This document shows, piece after piece, positions 1 to 11,679 of a stretch of 64,000 bases of DNA. Within the stretch, counting starts at the first letter, position 1, and every line of letters starts with the position of its first letter. Position numbers and translations under genes: made by a program. The notes under the pieces are model-generated. The model was not told the DNA's origin. It was given only the letters and a program-made list of their open reading frames with translations, and made no database searches. Source of the stretch: Chara braunii. Lineage: Eukaryota > Streptophyta > Charophyceae > Charales > Characeae. The stretch lies in the NCBI GenBank assembly GCA_003427395.1, contig BFEA01000005.1:4479123-4543122 (forward strand), in the 5' to 3' direction.

Positions 1-43
<43 letters not shown>

Positions 44-119
44 CCCGCACGAAAGGACGCCACCCCACCCATCGCTGGCCTTTTTCCGTCTCTCTTCTGA
101 GCAACCCTCTCGTCACTTC

Positions 120-162
<43 letters not shown>
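1..162. repeat. two (CT)n microsatellite tracts
   Basis: Pure CT dinucleotide runs occupy 1-40 and about 123-162, separated by 82 bp of C-rich sequence. Open frames read through them are low complexity and are not genes. Confidence 0.97.
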
Positions 163-165
<3 letters not shown>

Positions 166-569
166 TCCCCCCCCCTCCGGCGCATCGCTTCGGCCGACTG
201 TCAACGAACCAGGCCTCCCGTCGCTTCTCGCGTTCGCTGAAACTTCGACCGCCCCGCCCACACTTCGACGGCGTCGCCCCCGTCCCCTGCCACCCCCGCC
301 ATTCCCGCGGCGCTCTGCTTCGTCGCCCGCTTGCGGCCACCGCGGTTCATTTCCGGGTACCGGACCCGGCACTCCCGCTCCGCTCTGCTTTGTCGCTCGC
401 CTGCAGCCACCCCGCTTCACTTCCCGCTGCCGGACCCGACCCTCCCTCGGCCCTTTAGTGTGCCGATCGCCCTGCGCGGTACCGCCCTGGTTTCTGCGGG
501 GCCCGACGCTGGGCCCTTTGCATGCATTAGGGCATGCATTATTAGTATATATAAAGAAGAGAAGTGAGT
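163..569. other. GC-rich region with a tandem duplication, no gene recognised
   Basis: This C-rich stretch contains two imperfect copies of a roughly 70-bp unit, at about 311-378 and 382-447. Both carry CGCTCTGCTT, a gtcgc(t/c)cgc segment and a ccggacccg segment. Short frames on both strands match no family I know. A TATATAAAG motif lies at 547-555, just before homology to gag begins, so this could be the remnant of a promoter or LTR. Confidence 0.5.
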
Positions 570-1447
570 GTTTGTCCACCCTCAGTGAGCGATTTGCAGA
601 TGTCACTAGAGGTCTTAGGGCATTTGACAAATTGCAGACTATCCACATGCGACAGTGGAGTGCAAGAGCACTCAAGTCCGCCATGGATGAACTGGTCGTT
701 GCCCCTGGACAAGGGGTCACTAAGACCCAACTTGTCCAACTGTTTTATCGCGCCATGCCTGAGAATTGTCATGGGCACTTCTTCACACGTAAGCAGCAGC
801 CTGACATTGCGTACGACACGCTCAGCCGGGAGGTTGTTGCTTTCAAGGCCCAATCCGCGCCAGTTACCATTTTTTGGCACAAGGACCTTGCAAAGGGCAA
901 AAAGTGGAAAGGTCAGACCATCACCAGCCAAGTCAAGGCTAAGGATAGTCTTATCCTCACTTTAGAAGAGGGTGGTCTAGAAGAGGCCCTTTACAGCGAG
1001 ATCAAGTGGGGCCTGGATGAGTCAGACAAAGTTGTAGGAGAGGGGAGTACCTATGCGGCTGTTGCGGCCGGAGGGTGGTTGAGGTTGCAAGGAAGAGGAA
1101 GAGGCCAAGGGGGCCAGGCCTTGGTGGTCGAGGGCAGGGCGGCCATGGGGTTGGTGGTAAAGGAAACCGACAAGTGGGAGGCAGGGGTCAAGGTCCCCCG
1201 TCAAACCGCCCTCATTCAGATCAGTCACCTCTCAGGTTGGCACCCTGGTCGACCCGAGGGCCGGCCTTGGGAAGTTTTGGGCATTGAAAAGAAAGATTGG
1301 CAGGACAAAATAGATAATTATCAATGCTTGTTCTGCGGTGACCCCGACACATCATCAAATTCCGCCCGAAGTATAGGAAGGCCCGAACAGCTGCTGAAAA
1401 GTCAGCAGGCAACAGTCTGTAGGGGTAGCAATTGCCCTTACCTCTAG
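570..1447 (+). pseudogene. gag remnant of Ty3/gypsy element 1
   Basis: The frame at about 570-1447 matches the capsid part of the gag genes at 10388-11661 and 24404-25026. Shared blocks include ERFAD near the start, KSAMDELVV, QLVQLFYRA and KGKKWKG. A glycine/arginine-rich tract and then a nucleocapsid knuckle follow. The knuckle keeps its first two cysteines (CLFCGDPD), but the histidine and last cysteine seen in the sister copy (CGDPDHIIKLC) are lost. The N-terminal coiled-coil part of gag is absent, so the element is 5' truncated. It is not expected to make a functional protein. Confidence 0.85.
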
Positions 1448-1496
1448 GCCACGTGGAGATGAGCGTGCGCGCCAAGTAGAAACTCCCACTCCATGT

Positions 1497-2240
1497 GTGT
1501 CTACGGCAAGGGTTGCTGGCCAGCGTCTAGTTAGCTGTCCAGAGACTGCTTGTGTTAGAATCTCTCAAAGTGCTTCCCTCACAGGACTGGAAGAGTTAAA
1601 GGAGAGAATGCCAGCCTGGGCCAAGATGAAGAGAGAAGGAAAAAGGCAGCTATTGTTACCCGATATAGAGGTTTTTAGAGGCAAAGTAGGGGCCCTTATA
1701 GACAGTGGGGCCTCGCGTAGCTACATTCGCCACAAAGCGTTGAAGAAGTTAAAGCTTAGTTTGAAAGTCCAAAAGTTGGAGGAACCCGCAATCAGTATCT
1801 TCGCTGACAACCGCACTATGCACATCGAGGATTATGTTGAGGGAGTCCAAGCGTACTTTCGCCTAGAGGTAAATGGGAAGGTAGAGAGAGCTCTCCATTC
1901 CATAACTTTCCTCGTATGTGGTACTAGGGATGGGTTGGGGAGAGGCAGCAGGAGCCACACTACATCTGAGAGAACATGAGTGTAGGCTCCCTAGTCCTTC
2001 ACGTAGCGTCAAGACGGCCCGCTTGTTCCATGTGTCAAGAGTAGACAACTCCTTGACATATTGTTGTCTCAGTGCTCCTGCATTTGCGCGATTAGTTAAA
2101 AAGGAGCAGTTAGAAGAGCAGGCTTTTGTAACCTACGGTAGACCAGTTACTCAGCCTAAGAAAGAAAACCGACCAATCCCGTTATTGCCAAGTTGTTGGA
2201 AGAGTACGCAGATCTGTCAGAGGCTCCTTCAGGAGTAGTT
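1497..2240 (+). pseudogene. retroviral-type aspartic protease remnant of element 1
   Basis: The frame beginning about 1497 encodes an intact pepsin-family retrotransposon protease active site, ALIDSGASRSYI, near 1693-1728. It is followed by the LKKLKLSLKV and YVEGVQAYF blocks seen in the sister proteases at 51.7-53.1 kb and 11.7-12.3 kb. The reading frame changes around 1915-1980 and again before 2240, where it should join reverse transcriptase. In the family this domain cleaves the Gag-Pol polyprotein. Here the frame breaks make it inactive. Confidence 0.85.
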
Positions 2241-3705
2241 TCGCGTCCCATTCAGCATCCCATCGAGATAGAGCCTGGCAGTAGGACTCCAAAAGGAGTA
2301 GTCTATAGAATGTCTCCTAAGGAGTTCGAGGAGTTGCAATAAGACGAACTCCTAGAGAAGGGTTGGATTAGGCTCAGTTCGTCTCCATTTGGAGCACCTG
2401 TTCTCTTTGTCCCCAAGAAAGAGGGAGTGTTGAAAATGTGTATTGACTATAGGGGTTTGAATGCAGTCACGATTAAGAATGCAGAACCACTGCCCCGAAT
2501 AGATGATCTACTTGATTGGGTGTAGGGCTGCAAGTACTTTACGAAGATAGACTTAAAGTCAAGGTACCATCAGATAAGAGGTTCACCCTGATGATCAGTA
2601 CAAGACTGCATTCCGAACCAGATATGGTCATTATGAGTTTATAGTCATGCCCTTTGGACTAACCAACGCAGTGGTCACTTTTCAGCGATGTATGAACGAT
2701 TTGTTTATATGTGGTTAGATAGATTCGTAGTTGTTTATTTGGATGATATTTTGACTTTTAGTAAAACCCTCCAGGAGCACGAGGCTCGTCTAAGGCAGAT
2801 CTTGGAGAAGTTGCGCGGGGCAAATTTCAAGATCAATGCAAAAAAGTGTGGGCCAAGACCGAAATCTTGTACTTGGCCACCTCTTAAATGGAGATGGTAT
2901 AAAACCTGAGCACAACAAGATTGCAACGATTAGAGACTGGCCAACTCCTCGTATGTTGACAAAATTGCGATCGTTCCCAGGATTGGCCAACTATTACAGG
3001 AAGTTTGTTAGAAACTTCTCTGCCATCGATGCTCCCTAAACTGCTAAAGACAGAAGCAATCTGGAAGTGGGACCAAGACTGCACGTAGGCCCTAAAGAAG
3101 TTGAAACGAGCCCTCATATAGTACCCAGTCCTCAAGATAGTTGATCCATCCTTACCTTTTGTCGTTACTACTGATGCAAGTCAGTACGGTATTGTTGTTG
3201 TTCTACAACAAGATGATGGCAATGGGTATAGACCCGTAGAGGTCATGTCCGCTAGGTTGCCTTCAGAAAAGGTAGCAGCCTCTACATATGAAAGCGAGCT
3301 CTACGTTCTCAGGCAAGCGTTAAACCATTGGAGACACTACTTGCTTGGAAGACACTTCAAAGTCTATTCAGACCACGAGACACTGAGGTGGCTGAAAACG
3401 CAAGCCAAGATGACACCTAAGCTTACCAGGTGGGCTGCAGAAATAGATCAGTTCAACTTAGCTCAAACCCGTGAAAGGGAAGTACAATGTGGTTGCAGAC
3501 GCTCTGAGTAGAAAAGCCGACTACTTTGGAGCTATAGTTCACTATTTCGATATGGGGACCGACTTCAACAAAAGTTAGAGATGCGTATGAGCAGGACCCT
3601 ATCTATAGTGACCTCTTGAAGAGAGTAAGAGAGGACCCAGCAAGTGAACCTGACTATCGCACCACAAACGCGTTACTATTTGAGAAGACGGACGTCGTAG
3701 ATCAA
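2240..3705 (+). pseudogene. reverse transcriptase and RNase H remnant of element 1
   Basis: Homology to gypsy RT begins with the SEAPSGVV block at about 2215-2245. It continues through an RT palm with the catalytic tetrad YLDD (about 2735-2746), the thumb, and RNase H (VVTTDASQYGI about 3160, then the SDHETLRWLK block about 3370). The frame has an in-frame TAA at about 2341, a TAG near 2524 and several frameshifts. It stops at about 3705, immediately before where the integrase zinc-binding domain should begin. The enzyme would copy element RNA into DNA; this copy is dead. Confidence 0.88.
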
Positions 3706-4037
3706 TTGTGAAGGGCGAAGAGGGTGGACCTTCCTACACGGTAGGGATCCCGCCACACCTCCACACTTACCCAGTCTTCCATGCGTCCAACTTGTTACCT
3801 TCTATCCCCAACCAGCAATTTTCGTCGCGTCGATCGATGATTCCGCCGGATATGGATAGCACATACGACATAGATCACATTGTAGAAGAGGATGTGTTTC
3901 GAACTCGGGGTCAGGTTCGCTTATCAGGAACCGGAGGATGACCACTGGTTCACAAGAACCGAACTTTTAGAAACTGCTCCCGACATAGTCCATGCCTATG
4001 ACAGAGAACGGAAAGGTAAAGGTCCTATTTTGCACTG
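3706..4037 (+). pseudogene. chromodomain-like Pol C-terminus of element 1 (integrase core deleted)
   Basis: Directly after the RNase H-proximal sequence, the frame jumps to the extreme C-terminus of Pol: PPHLHTYPVFHASNLLP and then a domain ending at about 4037. The sister copies at 28.9-29.3 kb and 49.0-48.6 kb have this region after a full integrase. Here the zinc-binding HHCC and the D,D,E core, about 1.1 kb, are missing at a sharp junction near 3705. The copy therefore looks like an internal-deletion derivative. Confidence 0.8.
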
Positions 4038-4062
4038 AAGTATTCTCGGAGGACCTCGTACT

Positions 4063-4985
4063 TAGGCCGGCACGAGTGAAACGGTTTTAATCTATTACAA
4101 TGACAGATGTAGTACCCAGAGCTCGATCCTTAAACCCCACCCTTTTACCCATGTACAGTATCCGTTGACCCATGTGTGTTTGAACTGGCGACCTGTGTCC
4201 TGAAAGTCATATGTTCAGTTGTTGTACATAGTACGGTCATCGGGCCTAAACTGTAGGTCTGAGTCTTAGTGGTCGTAAATTTAGTATAGGTCGTAGCCGG
4301 TATAGTTCTAAGAGGTCAATACTACGACCTTCGATAAGTTGTAGACTGGCTCTTCATAGGTCCTAGGAGTCAGTTGGCGTCTGAGTCAGCAGAGGGCAGT
4401 CCGAGCATAGTCAGCAAAGGACAATCCTAGTCCTACCTATTCTAGTCAGCAGTACCCAGTCCCAAGGTGCACTTTGTCAAGTCAGCAAGTACCATGTGGG
4501 ATTGTGTTCACACTGGGCCCAACGTCCAAGGGCTGACCAACGACGATCCGAAGTATAAATAAAGACGCAACGTCAAGTCATTCATTCATCCAATCTGCCT
4601 GTGAGTCGTGCCGAAGTGTTGTCGGAGCGTCTTGTGTACGAAGGTCTTGTAAGAGGAGGAAGATGCAGCCGTAGCCGCTAGTTAGGAGGAGGAAGAAGAA
4701 GGCAGCCATAGCTGCCAATAGGTTAGTGGTAGGAAGTTAGTCTGTGTGTGCGGGACATCCAGGGTGATCCGAGAGTGACCGAGTGTGTCTGCGAATAAGT
4801 TGTTGGCGGATACAATTGATCGGGTGGGAATCTTCAGCTGGTGCTCTGTGCCATAGCCATTCAGACAAGTTTGAATCTGAGTTGTGTCCTTGCCACGTTT
4901 ATCTCTGAGCTTTGTGTGGGCGCTCTGCGCCAAGTGTGATCATCTTCTGTTTGCATGCATGTTGAGCGTCGAAGAAGACAAGTCT
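4063..4985 (+). mobile_element. 3' LTR of element 1 (LTR family E)
   Basis: The sequence starts TGAAACGG after GAGGACCTCG. That is the same boundary and LTR start found at 29329, and the start is shared by the LTR at 8899. A likely TATA box, GTATAAATA, lies at about 4553. The 3' end is uncertain and probably lies just before the GAA tract. The LTR supplies promoter and polyadenylation functions in intact elements. Confidence 0.7.
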
Positions 4986-4995
4986 GGTTGCAAAG

Positions 4996-5161
4996 AAGAA
5001 GAAGACGAAGAAGAAGAAGAAGAAGAAGAAGAAGAAGAAGAAGAAGAAGAAGCGACAACAACGACGACGGCGAAGAAGAAGAAGAAGAAAAAGAAGAAGA
5101 AGAAGAAGAGAAGAAAAAGAAGAAGACGAAAAAGAAGATATGTGTGTGTGTGTGTGTGTGC
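4996..5161. repeat. (GAA)n tract followed by (GT)n
   Basis: An imperfect GAA/AAG tract spans about 4996-5138, and a TG run spans about 5141-5160. Long frames here encode only poly-Glu/Lys or poly-Ser/Phe and are artefacts of the repeat. Confidence 0.95.
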
Positions 5162-5770
5162 AACTAACCCACTTCCCTTGGCGTTGGCGGGTGACACCCG
5201 ATGGCGGGCGTTGGAGGGCGTTGGCGGGGTCGTCGGAGCTGCCGTCGACGTGCACACATAAGCGAAGGGAGGCCTCGGGCCGGGTAAAGGGGTTGACTCT
5301 TGTGGGGGAGGGAACGAGGGCCGGTAGTTCCTGCCCTTACGGATTTCAAATCGCGGCCCGTCTGGGCCGTCGATCTTGAAGATCGACGGTGCAGATCGGC
5401 CCCAATTTCGAAATGTTAAAATCGGACCTACCGGCCCCCATTTTGTTTTTTCATTGGCCTAGACAGCCTCCTGTGGAGGCAAAAAGACCCCCCGCGTTGA
5501 AATCGACCCAACCCCCCCTGCCTTCTGTGATGCGTTGGGGTTTCCCGGTGGCCAACCACGCGGGACAACCGGCCAGGCCGTCCAGGCCCCCCCCCCTCCC
5601 CCCGGGTGACGAATAGGGCGTCGGGCGGCCCGGAGACCAGCCTAGGTAAAAACACCATAAATAGAGAAATCATAAGAAAATGTCCTTAGGGATATCCGTT
5701 ATAATGGGAACGATACAAAGAAGATTATCATGGCCCCGACGCAAGGATGAAACACATGAACTAAAAGGAT
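5162..5770. other. unassigned GC-rich stretch with an 11-bp-arm hairpin
   Basis: I recognise no gene. The most visible structure is a perfect palindrome at 5367-5389 with 11-bp arms, CCGTCGATCTT and AAGATCGACGG, around a single G. A direct repeat of ggcgttgg(c/a)gg occurs at 5181-5230. The region ends at the start of LTR family K. Confidence 0.5.
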
Positions 5771-6393
5771 TTCACGCTGCACACATATCCCAGTCATGAT
5801 CCCTAAATCACAATTGGTCCCTGCCCCAGAGGGTCCTCGTTCCAGGCTATCCTAGTAGGTCGAAGTCCCAGGTCGGTAGGATCCTTAGGGGTCCGTAGGT
5901 CAACGCATCGCAGTCCGGTCGAGTCGTACCTAAGTGTCATAGGTCCGTCGAGGTCTGCAGGTCCCGACAAGAAAAGTCAAGTCCCAAAGTCCAATTTTGT
6001 AGCAGCATGCCAGAAAAGACCACAGTCCTGGAAACATCCAAAACATGCCGCCAAAAGGCCAAGGCGCTCATTACCCGTCCAAACCAGGCAACGAGCAAGT
6101 CAAGCATGCTATTTATAGCTGCTACAGCTGCAGCGCCAACCAATTGTTCATTCGCAAGTTGCCGAAGCGCTGCTGGATGCTTGTGTGATGAGCAACTTGG
6201 GCGGCATAAGCCTGAAGAGGGAGGACGACGCCTGAGGGTTACCATAGATAGGGTTGACAAAGGAGGCCAAGCTTGGGGTTGACGACACTCAGGGTAGATC
6301 TCAATGAGAGAGAGAGAGAGAAAGAGAGAGAGCAGTGAGCTTGAGCGATAAAAGAGATGAGAGCAGGAGGGAAAGAGAGACAAAGATACTAAG

Positions 6394-6464
<71 letters not shown>

Positions 6465-6653
6465 TGCCATAGAGAGGGGGAGGCGCTTACATACCTGATC
6501 TGTGTCGCGATTGTGGAACGCAGCTCAAGGCGTTGAGGATTCTCAAACAATTTCTTTGTATAATATAATAATTCTGCGTGGTTCTTTGGTGCGCTGATTC
6601 TGGTTCTATCTCATGGCTTCGTGTGTGAACTATCATGTGAATGTTCTGATGCA
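5771..6653 (+). mobile_element. LTR of family K (5' LTR of the outermost nested element)
   Basis: This matches the inverted copy at 32827-33618 over most of its length. Shared blocks include TAGGTCGAAGTCC (near 5850), TCCAATTTTGTAGCAGC, CAAGCATGCTAT and GAGGATTCTCAAACAATTTCTTTG. A likely TATA box, CTATTTATAG, sits at about 6109. A (GA)n run fills about 6304-6461 and inflates this copy. The 3' boundary is set at GCA 6651-6653, where the two copies stop agreeing. The 5' boundary is approximate. Confidence 0.75.
6304..6461. repeat. (GA)n microsatellite
   Basis: GA runs at 6304-6333 and a pure run at about 6399-6461 lie within the R/U5-like part of the LTR K copy. Confidence 0.95.
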
Positions 6654-7600
6654 TTTGCGTGAGTTTCGGTGTTGTTGGGGGGAAGGATCAATGCACTGGT
6701 ATTGGAGTGAAGACCCGTTACATCCGCAGCAATAGATCCAGGGTCGGCGCTGATTCAGACCGGTGGGTGGATATTGGGTTGCAATCGGGGTTGGGCCAAA
6801 GGGAGGAACAAAGGAGAAGGGTGATTGGGGTTGCAGTTGAAGCAAGTTGTGTGTACTGGCAACCGAGACCCGAGTGAAGTGCTTCTGCCCCCAGGCCCTT
6901 GACTTTGCATGTATGTATGGATAAATGGATGATGGAATGAATTCCCATGTCATTTTTAGGTGACGCTGCTGTTGTAGGAGTCTATTTTTTGCTGATGTCA
7001 TCGGTTGCACTTGGCGTTGCTGTCTTTAAGTCTGCATTTTGATTTGGTCAAGTCTTCGAGTGTGTATGGTTTACTGACCCGACCACAACACATTAAGTAG
7101 GGAGCATGGGCATGAGCGGTAGACGCTCATGCAATAACCTGTCTAGCCCTAAGACCAGTATTGATAAACACAAAACCGAACCATGTGCTGAGTAGTGAGG
7201 GATCGTAGGTCGGTAGGGTAACAGCTCAGCAGCTGGAGGAATCTTCTGCCGAGTAGGAAGTACGAGCAAGATCGGCAGGCGCTCATTAAACAACCTGTCT
7301 AGCCCAATGACCGGTGTTGACCGGCGTGCAACCGAACGAGCAAACGCAGTGAGGAGCTTCTAAGTGTTAAGAGAGAATTTGTATCTGGCGGCCACGCCGT
7401 CCTCCTTGCAGAGTTGAAAAATTCCTGGGGACGTTGCTGGCAGTCCTAAAATTGCTGGTTGGCCACCAACTTCACAGAGGATTGGTGTGACAGTTGTGGG
7501 GAGGGGTAATTAGACTGGTCAAACTTCGATTTTAAGTCAGAATTGTGGTCAGTGTTGAGGTTGAGTTTGAGTGATAGGTCTAATGAGCCTTGCGTTCACC
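6654..7600 (+). other. untranslated leader of element K
   Basis: The roughly 950 bp between the LTR and the gag start hold no gene. Two tetR-like-looking frames are chance. A pair of similar segments containing 'cgctcat…aac(c/a)acctgtctagccc' occurs at about 7126-7150 and 7278-7303, an internal direct repeat about 150 bp apart. Confidence 0.45.
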
Positions 7601-8888
7601 ATGGACAACTACCCGATGTTTGCCTTCCCGGCCTTGTCTGATATGGGAACCATTGCTCTGCTTTTTTTTCCCTTGGATTTTCCAAACCAGTATGATGACC
7701 AATATAGACCATTGGTCCACGAAGAAGACTTTGCAGCCACAGGATCCACAGTATGAGGAGCAGGGACGCAAGGTGGGGGAGGCCAAGAAAAGGAAAAAAA
7801 TGGAGAAAGAAAGGAGGTAAAAAGGCATTGTAGGAGGAAAAGGAAAAAAGAGGAGAAAGAAAGGAGGTAAAAAGGAAGAGGCCGAAAGACAAGAAAGAAC
7901 AAGAAAAAGAAGGAAAAGGAGGAGAAGGAGAAGGGGAAGTAACTGTGGTGGTCAAAGCGGAGGAGCCTGAGAGAAGTCGACGCCACCCCACCCAAGTATG
8001 TGTGCATCAACAGGATGACAGAGATTGGCTGGATACTTTAGGGTTGCCAAAGGAAAACATTGTGGAAGAGATGCAGGGGGCAATAGATGATGAGCAGGTA
8101 CCTGGGGACAATGGTGGAAGCACGCACAAAGGCCACGAGGGTGATAGCACATAAGAAAAAGAACTTGCAGCGAAGAGGAAACTGATGGAGGATGGGGTGG
8201 CCAATGGTCATAGCCGCTAAGCTCAAGGAGCAGGCTAAGGAGGAGGCCAATGCCGGAATGGATGCTAAGATAAGTTTGCTTGGAGTTCGTTGCACTGCGT
8301 GTATCTGTCGAGAAGCTTGCTGCACACCAAGATGAGGTTAAAGGCAAGTGGAATAATTTTGCCACCGCCACTCTCCACAAAATTAATGAGAAAGTATGTC
8401 ATTATGGATGCAATATAAAACCTACATTCACAACACGTGCATGAGAAGGGAGTAAGTAGACCAGGTGGAAGAGATGGTGGGCCCCTTGATGATGATGATG
8501 ATGATGATGATGTAAAAGGAGGAGATCGTAAAGGGAAAGGAAAGGGGAAGGAGGATGAAGACAATGAAGAGTCGAAAGAATAAGATAAAGATAAAGATGC
8601 CCTAGACCTGCAATGCAAAGAAACAAGAAAACTTCATGCAATGGGACACAATCGTGAGAACCTACGTTTATGGCCAAAAGGTGGTGATGTCGGGGCAGGT
8701 GATTTTGGCTATATGTTGCTTGCGGGGAGAGGCCTCCAGTAATGCAAGCTCGTTGGTGGGGCAGGTGGGGTGTGGGAGAGATGTAATGCAGTACTCCCAC
8801 ATCACCAGCCTAAATGTATTTTTAGAAGGCATGTATAAGAGGCTTACAGACAAAAACCAAGGGAGGCGCACCGAAAAGAAATTACTGT
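7601..8888 (+). pseudogene. gag of element K, frameshifted and interrupted
   Basis: The start codon at 7601 sits in a good context (cacc-ATG-g). It opens with MDNYPMF, matching the MDDYPM starts of the gag genes at 23136 and 55881. A lysine/glutamate-rich coiled-coil stretch follows at 7760-7950, a (GAT)n run at about 8482-8513, and a capsid block with the RLTDKNQGRRTEK match near 8845-8880. The frame shifts several times. Homology stops at about 8888, where an LTR of family E begins, so another retroelement is inserted here. Confidence 0.75.
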
Positions 8889-8898
8889 GCACACAAAG

Positions 8899-9643
8899 TG
8901 AAACGGTTTCACCCAATTTTACTGATAGATACAGACTGTATAAGCGAAGAGCAAGGAGCAAAATACTCTCTTCAAGCCCTAGCCCTATCCCTATACCTTG
9001 TGGATGTGCACTCACCTTGGTACTTACTACATGTTCGTTTGTCATCTCTTTCTGCATCGAGTCACTTCTATCCAGGTCGATAGGACTCCTTGTATCTGGT
9101 CGTAGAGCTGAGGTGACCAAACCTGCACGGGACTTAGTAGGGCTAAGGCTACGTTTGACGACTGACGACCTGGGGACAACACACCCAAGGACCTAAACAA
9201 ACCGGCAGGCTGCTCAGTGTGGCGTGGTAGGCCCGAACTCCGAGTTGTGGGCTGCACATCCAGATGTCTATGTCTTGAGAGGACTCTGCTGATCACGTCG
9301 TCCTGTCTGCGACGTTAACGAATTCCTGAGGAGTTATGGGGGATCTCCTTAAATGCCTCCTGATCAGCTAGTGAGTCCTGTAGTGACAGCCTACAATAGT
9401 TAGGACAAAGCCGAATAGTTGACAAAGTGTCAATCTAAAGCGAAAGTCGGGTGGGTTTCGGTGACAGTGGTGCCGAAAGCTTCCGTCGGCTCTGGAAAGT
9501 TTCAGTGACAGTGGTTGCGTAAGCATCCGTCGGCTGTGGTAACCTGGCTAAGTTGAAGAGAGACCTACGTAGTCCCTTGGAAAGTCGGGCATGTAGGTCT
9601 ACGTGTTGAGGAGAGGAATTGGCAGTAATTGTGCTTTGTCAAC
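8899..9643 (+). mobile_element. 5' LTR and leader of the outer nested element (LTR family E)
   Basis: The sequence starts TGAAACGGTTTCACCCA, the same start as the LTR at 29329. It interrupts the element K gag. The LTR end is not resolved before the gag start at 9644. At about 9450-9540 two copies of a roughly 65-bp unit (TTTC(g/a)GTGACAGTGGT … TCCGTCGGCT) are in tandem. Confidence 0.7.
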
Positions 9644-11661
9644 ATGGTGACCACCCGAACAGGAACGCGCACTAGTAGGGAACAAGAAGAGAGGGTCGCC
9701 GTCATCTTACGTGAGAAGAAGGAGAGGATGGAGAAGCGGGAGTTGATAAAGCAGGCAAAGAAGTTAGCACTATTGAAAGAAGAGGCGACAAAGAAGAGAC
9801 AAATAGAGGAGGAGCTGGAAAAATGGAAGAAGGAACATGAGGAGAAGCTGGCCGTAGTTGAGGCCGAAGCAGAAGAAAAAGAACAAGTGGAGGCCAAAGA
9901 AGAAGAGGCCTTGGTGAGAAGAAGGGGGGAGGCCAGTTCCAGTGATCCTCCAATAGAGGAGGTAGAGAAGGTAGTTAAAGAATGGGTGGCAAATTTGTCA
10001 CTCGGGAAAACAAAGAAGCAGAATGGATGGTACCCCGAGCAGAGAGGGAGGCGATGAGCAGAGAGTTGGAGCAAGAGAGGGATCCCTTGCAGCAACAAGC
10101 AAGGGAGCAAGAGAAGCAGTTGAAGTGGAGATTGTGTCCAGTTTAGGAAAAGAGAAGGTGCATGGAAGCAGCAAAGAGGATTGAGGGAGAGTTGAAGGCG
10201 GCAAAGACTCATATGGGAAAGGTCAGGGAGGAGACTGAAATAGTTTAGGAAAGAAAATCAATACCCTGAAAGCATAAATTTATTATATTCCCTATTGACC
10301 GCCCAGAAAGAGCAGTTGCAACACCTTCGCGGCCACGATATCGCATAGGAGTCTGTACGGACCAAGGTCAAGGAATTTGCACATAATATGATGATACAGT
10401 TATTTGAGGAGATTCATCGAGCAGTAGGTAAGACAAAAAAGTTATGTACGGGGGCCATAGAGGGCGCTAAGCTAGCGAGTCCAAAGGAGGAAAAACTCAG
10501 ACCATGCCGCAAACGGGTCAAAGTGCAATTCCCTGATCCCTTCAGTGGGAAAAAGGGATTTTTTTTTGATAATTGGAAGGCTAACGTCAATTCCTATACG
10601 TACCTACAGAACGTTGCCCCTGAAGACCATGTCCTAATCGCTTTTCAAGCTTTGAAGGATGAAGCTATAAGTTTTCCTAGGTCACTCGCGCCCGCTGCAA
10701 ATTGTGAGAATGACATGGTCCAATACTCTGAAATCACTCACCTCTTTGAATTCTCGAAAGCCCTGAGAGAACGCTTCGCAGACGCCACAAGTGGAATCAA
10801 GGCATCAGACAAACTCCATACACGTCAGTGGAGGAGTGTTCATGCTCTTAAATCCACTATGGATGAGCTCATTGTTGTGCCTGGCAACGGAGTGACCTAT
10901 GCACTTGTCCAACTTTTCTACCGCGCGTTGCCCAAGCATATATGCAAGGGCACTTCTTTGCCAAGAAGCAGCGTCTAGGTATGACCTATGATGTTCTGAG
11001 TAGGGAGGCTGTTGCATTCGCCGCCCAAGTTGCGCCAGTTACCACTTTCTAGCACAAAGATCTCAGAAAGGGCAAAAAGTGGAAGGGTTGCACCATCTTC
11101 GACGAGGTTAAGGCCAAGGATAGTTTGATACTTACAATGGAGGAAGGTGGTGCCGAGGAAGTTCCCTACTCTGACATAGAGTGGGGACTGGAAGAAGAAG
11201 GAGACATTATGGTAGATCACGGGAGCACCTACACTACTGTCGTGGTCGGAGGGAGGCCCCAAGGACGAAGGGGGCCTGGCCAGAATGGTCGGGCCCCAGG
11301 TGGCCGAGGACAGGGCAGCCAGGGGGTTGGCTGCAACTGGGACCATCAAGCGGGAGGAAGGGGTCAAGGTCCCCCGTCTAACCGTCGGCGTTCAAGTCGG
11401 TCACCTCCCAGACAAGGAAGGTGGCACCCAGGCCGGCCCGAAGGGCGGCCTTGGGAATCATTGGGGATTGAGCAGAACGTGTGGCAGGATCGCATAGATA
11501 GGTTCCAATGCATATTCTGTGGGGATCCTGATCACATCATAAAGTTGTGTCCAAAGTATAGGGACCATGCTGCTTTTGGGGCAGCAAAAGGCAACTGTCG
11601 GAAGGGGTGGCAACTGCCCCTACCCCAGGAGTATGTGGATCTGAGCGTGTGCGGAAGATAG
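9644..11661 (+). pseudogene. gag of the outer nested Ty3/gypsy element
   Basis: The gag opens at ATG 9644 with MVTTRTGTR, a typical chromovirus Gag start. A strong coiled coil rich in K/E covers residues ~20-110. The frame stops at about 10057 and resumes in the same frame at about 10388-10978 for the capsid domain (KVQFPDPFSGKKGFF, then the ERFADATSG block). It then shifts to 11125-11661, which holds a G/R/Q-rich tract and an intact CCHC knuckle, CIFCGDPDHIIKLC, at about 11511-11552. Gag packages element RNA. The stops and the frameshift make this copy non-functional as read. Confidence 0.85.
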
Positions 11662-11679
11662 AGACTCCCAATCCACATA

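Noticed and set aside
4861-5261. Several 70-125-codon frames on both strands
   Set aside because: They are translations of (GAA)n and (GT)n repeats: poly-Glu, poly-Lys, poly-Ser and poly-Phe.
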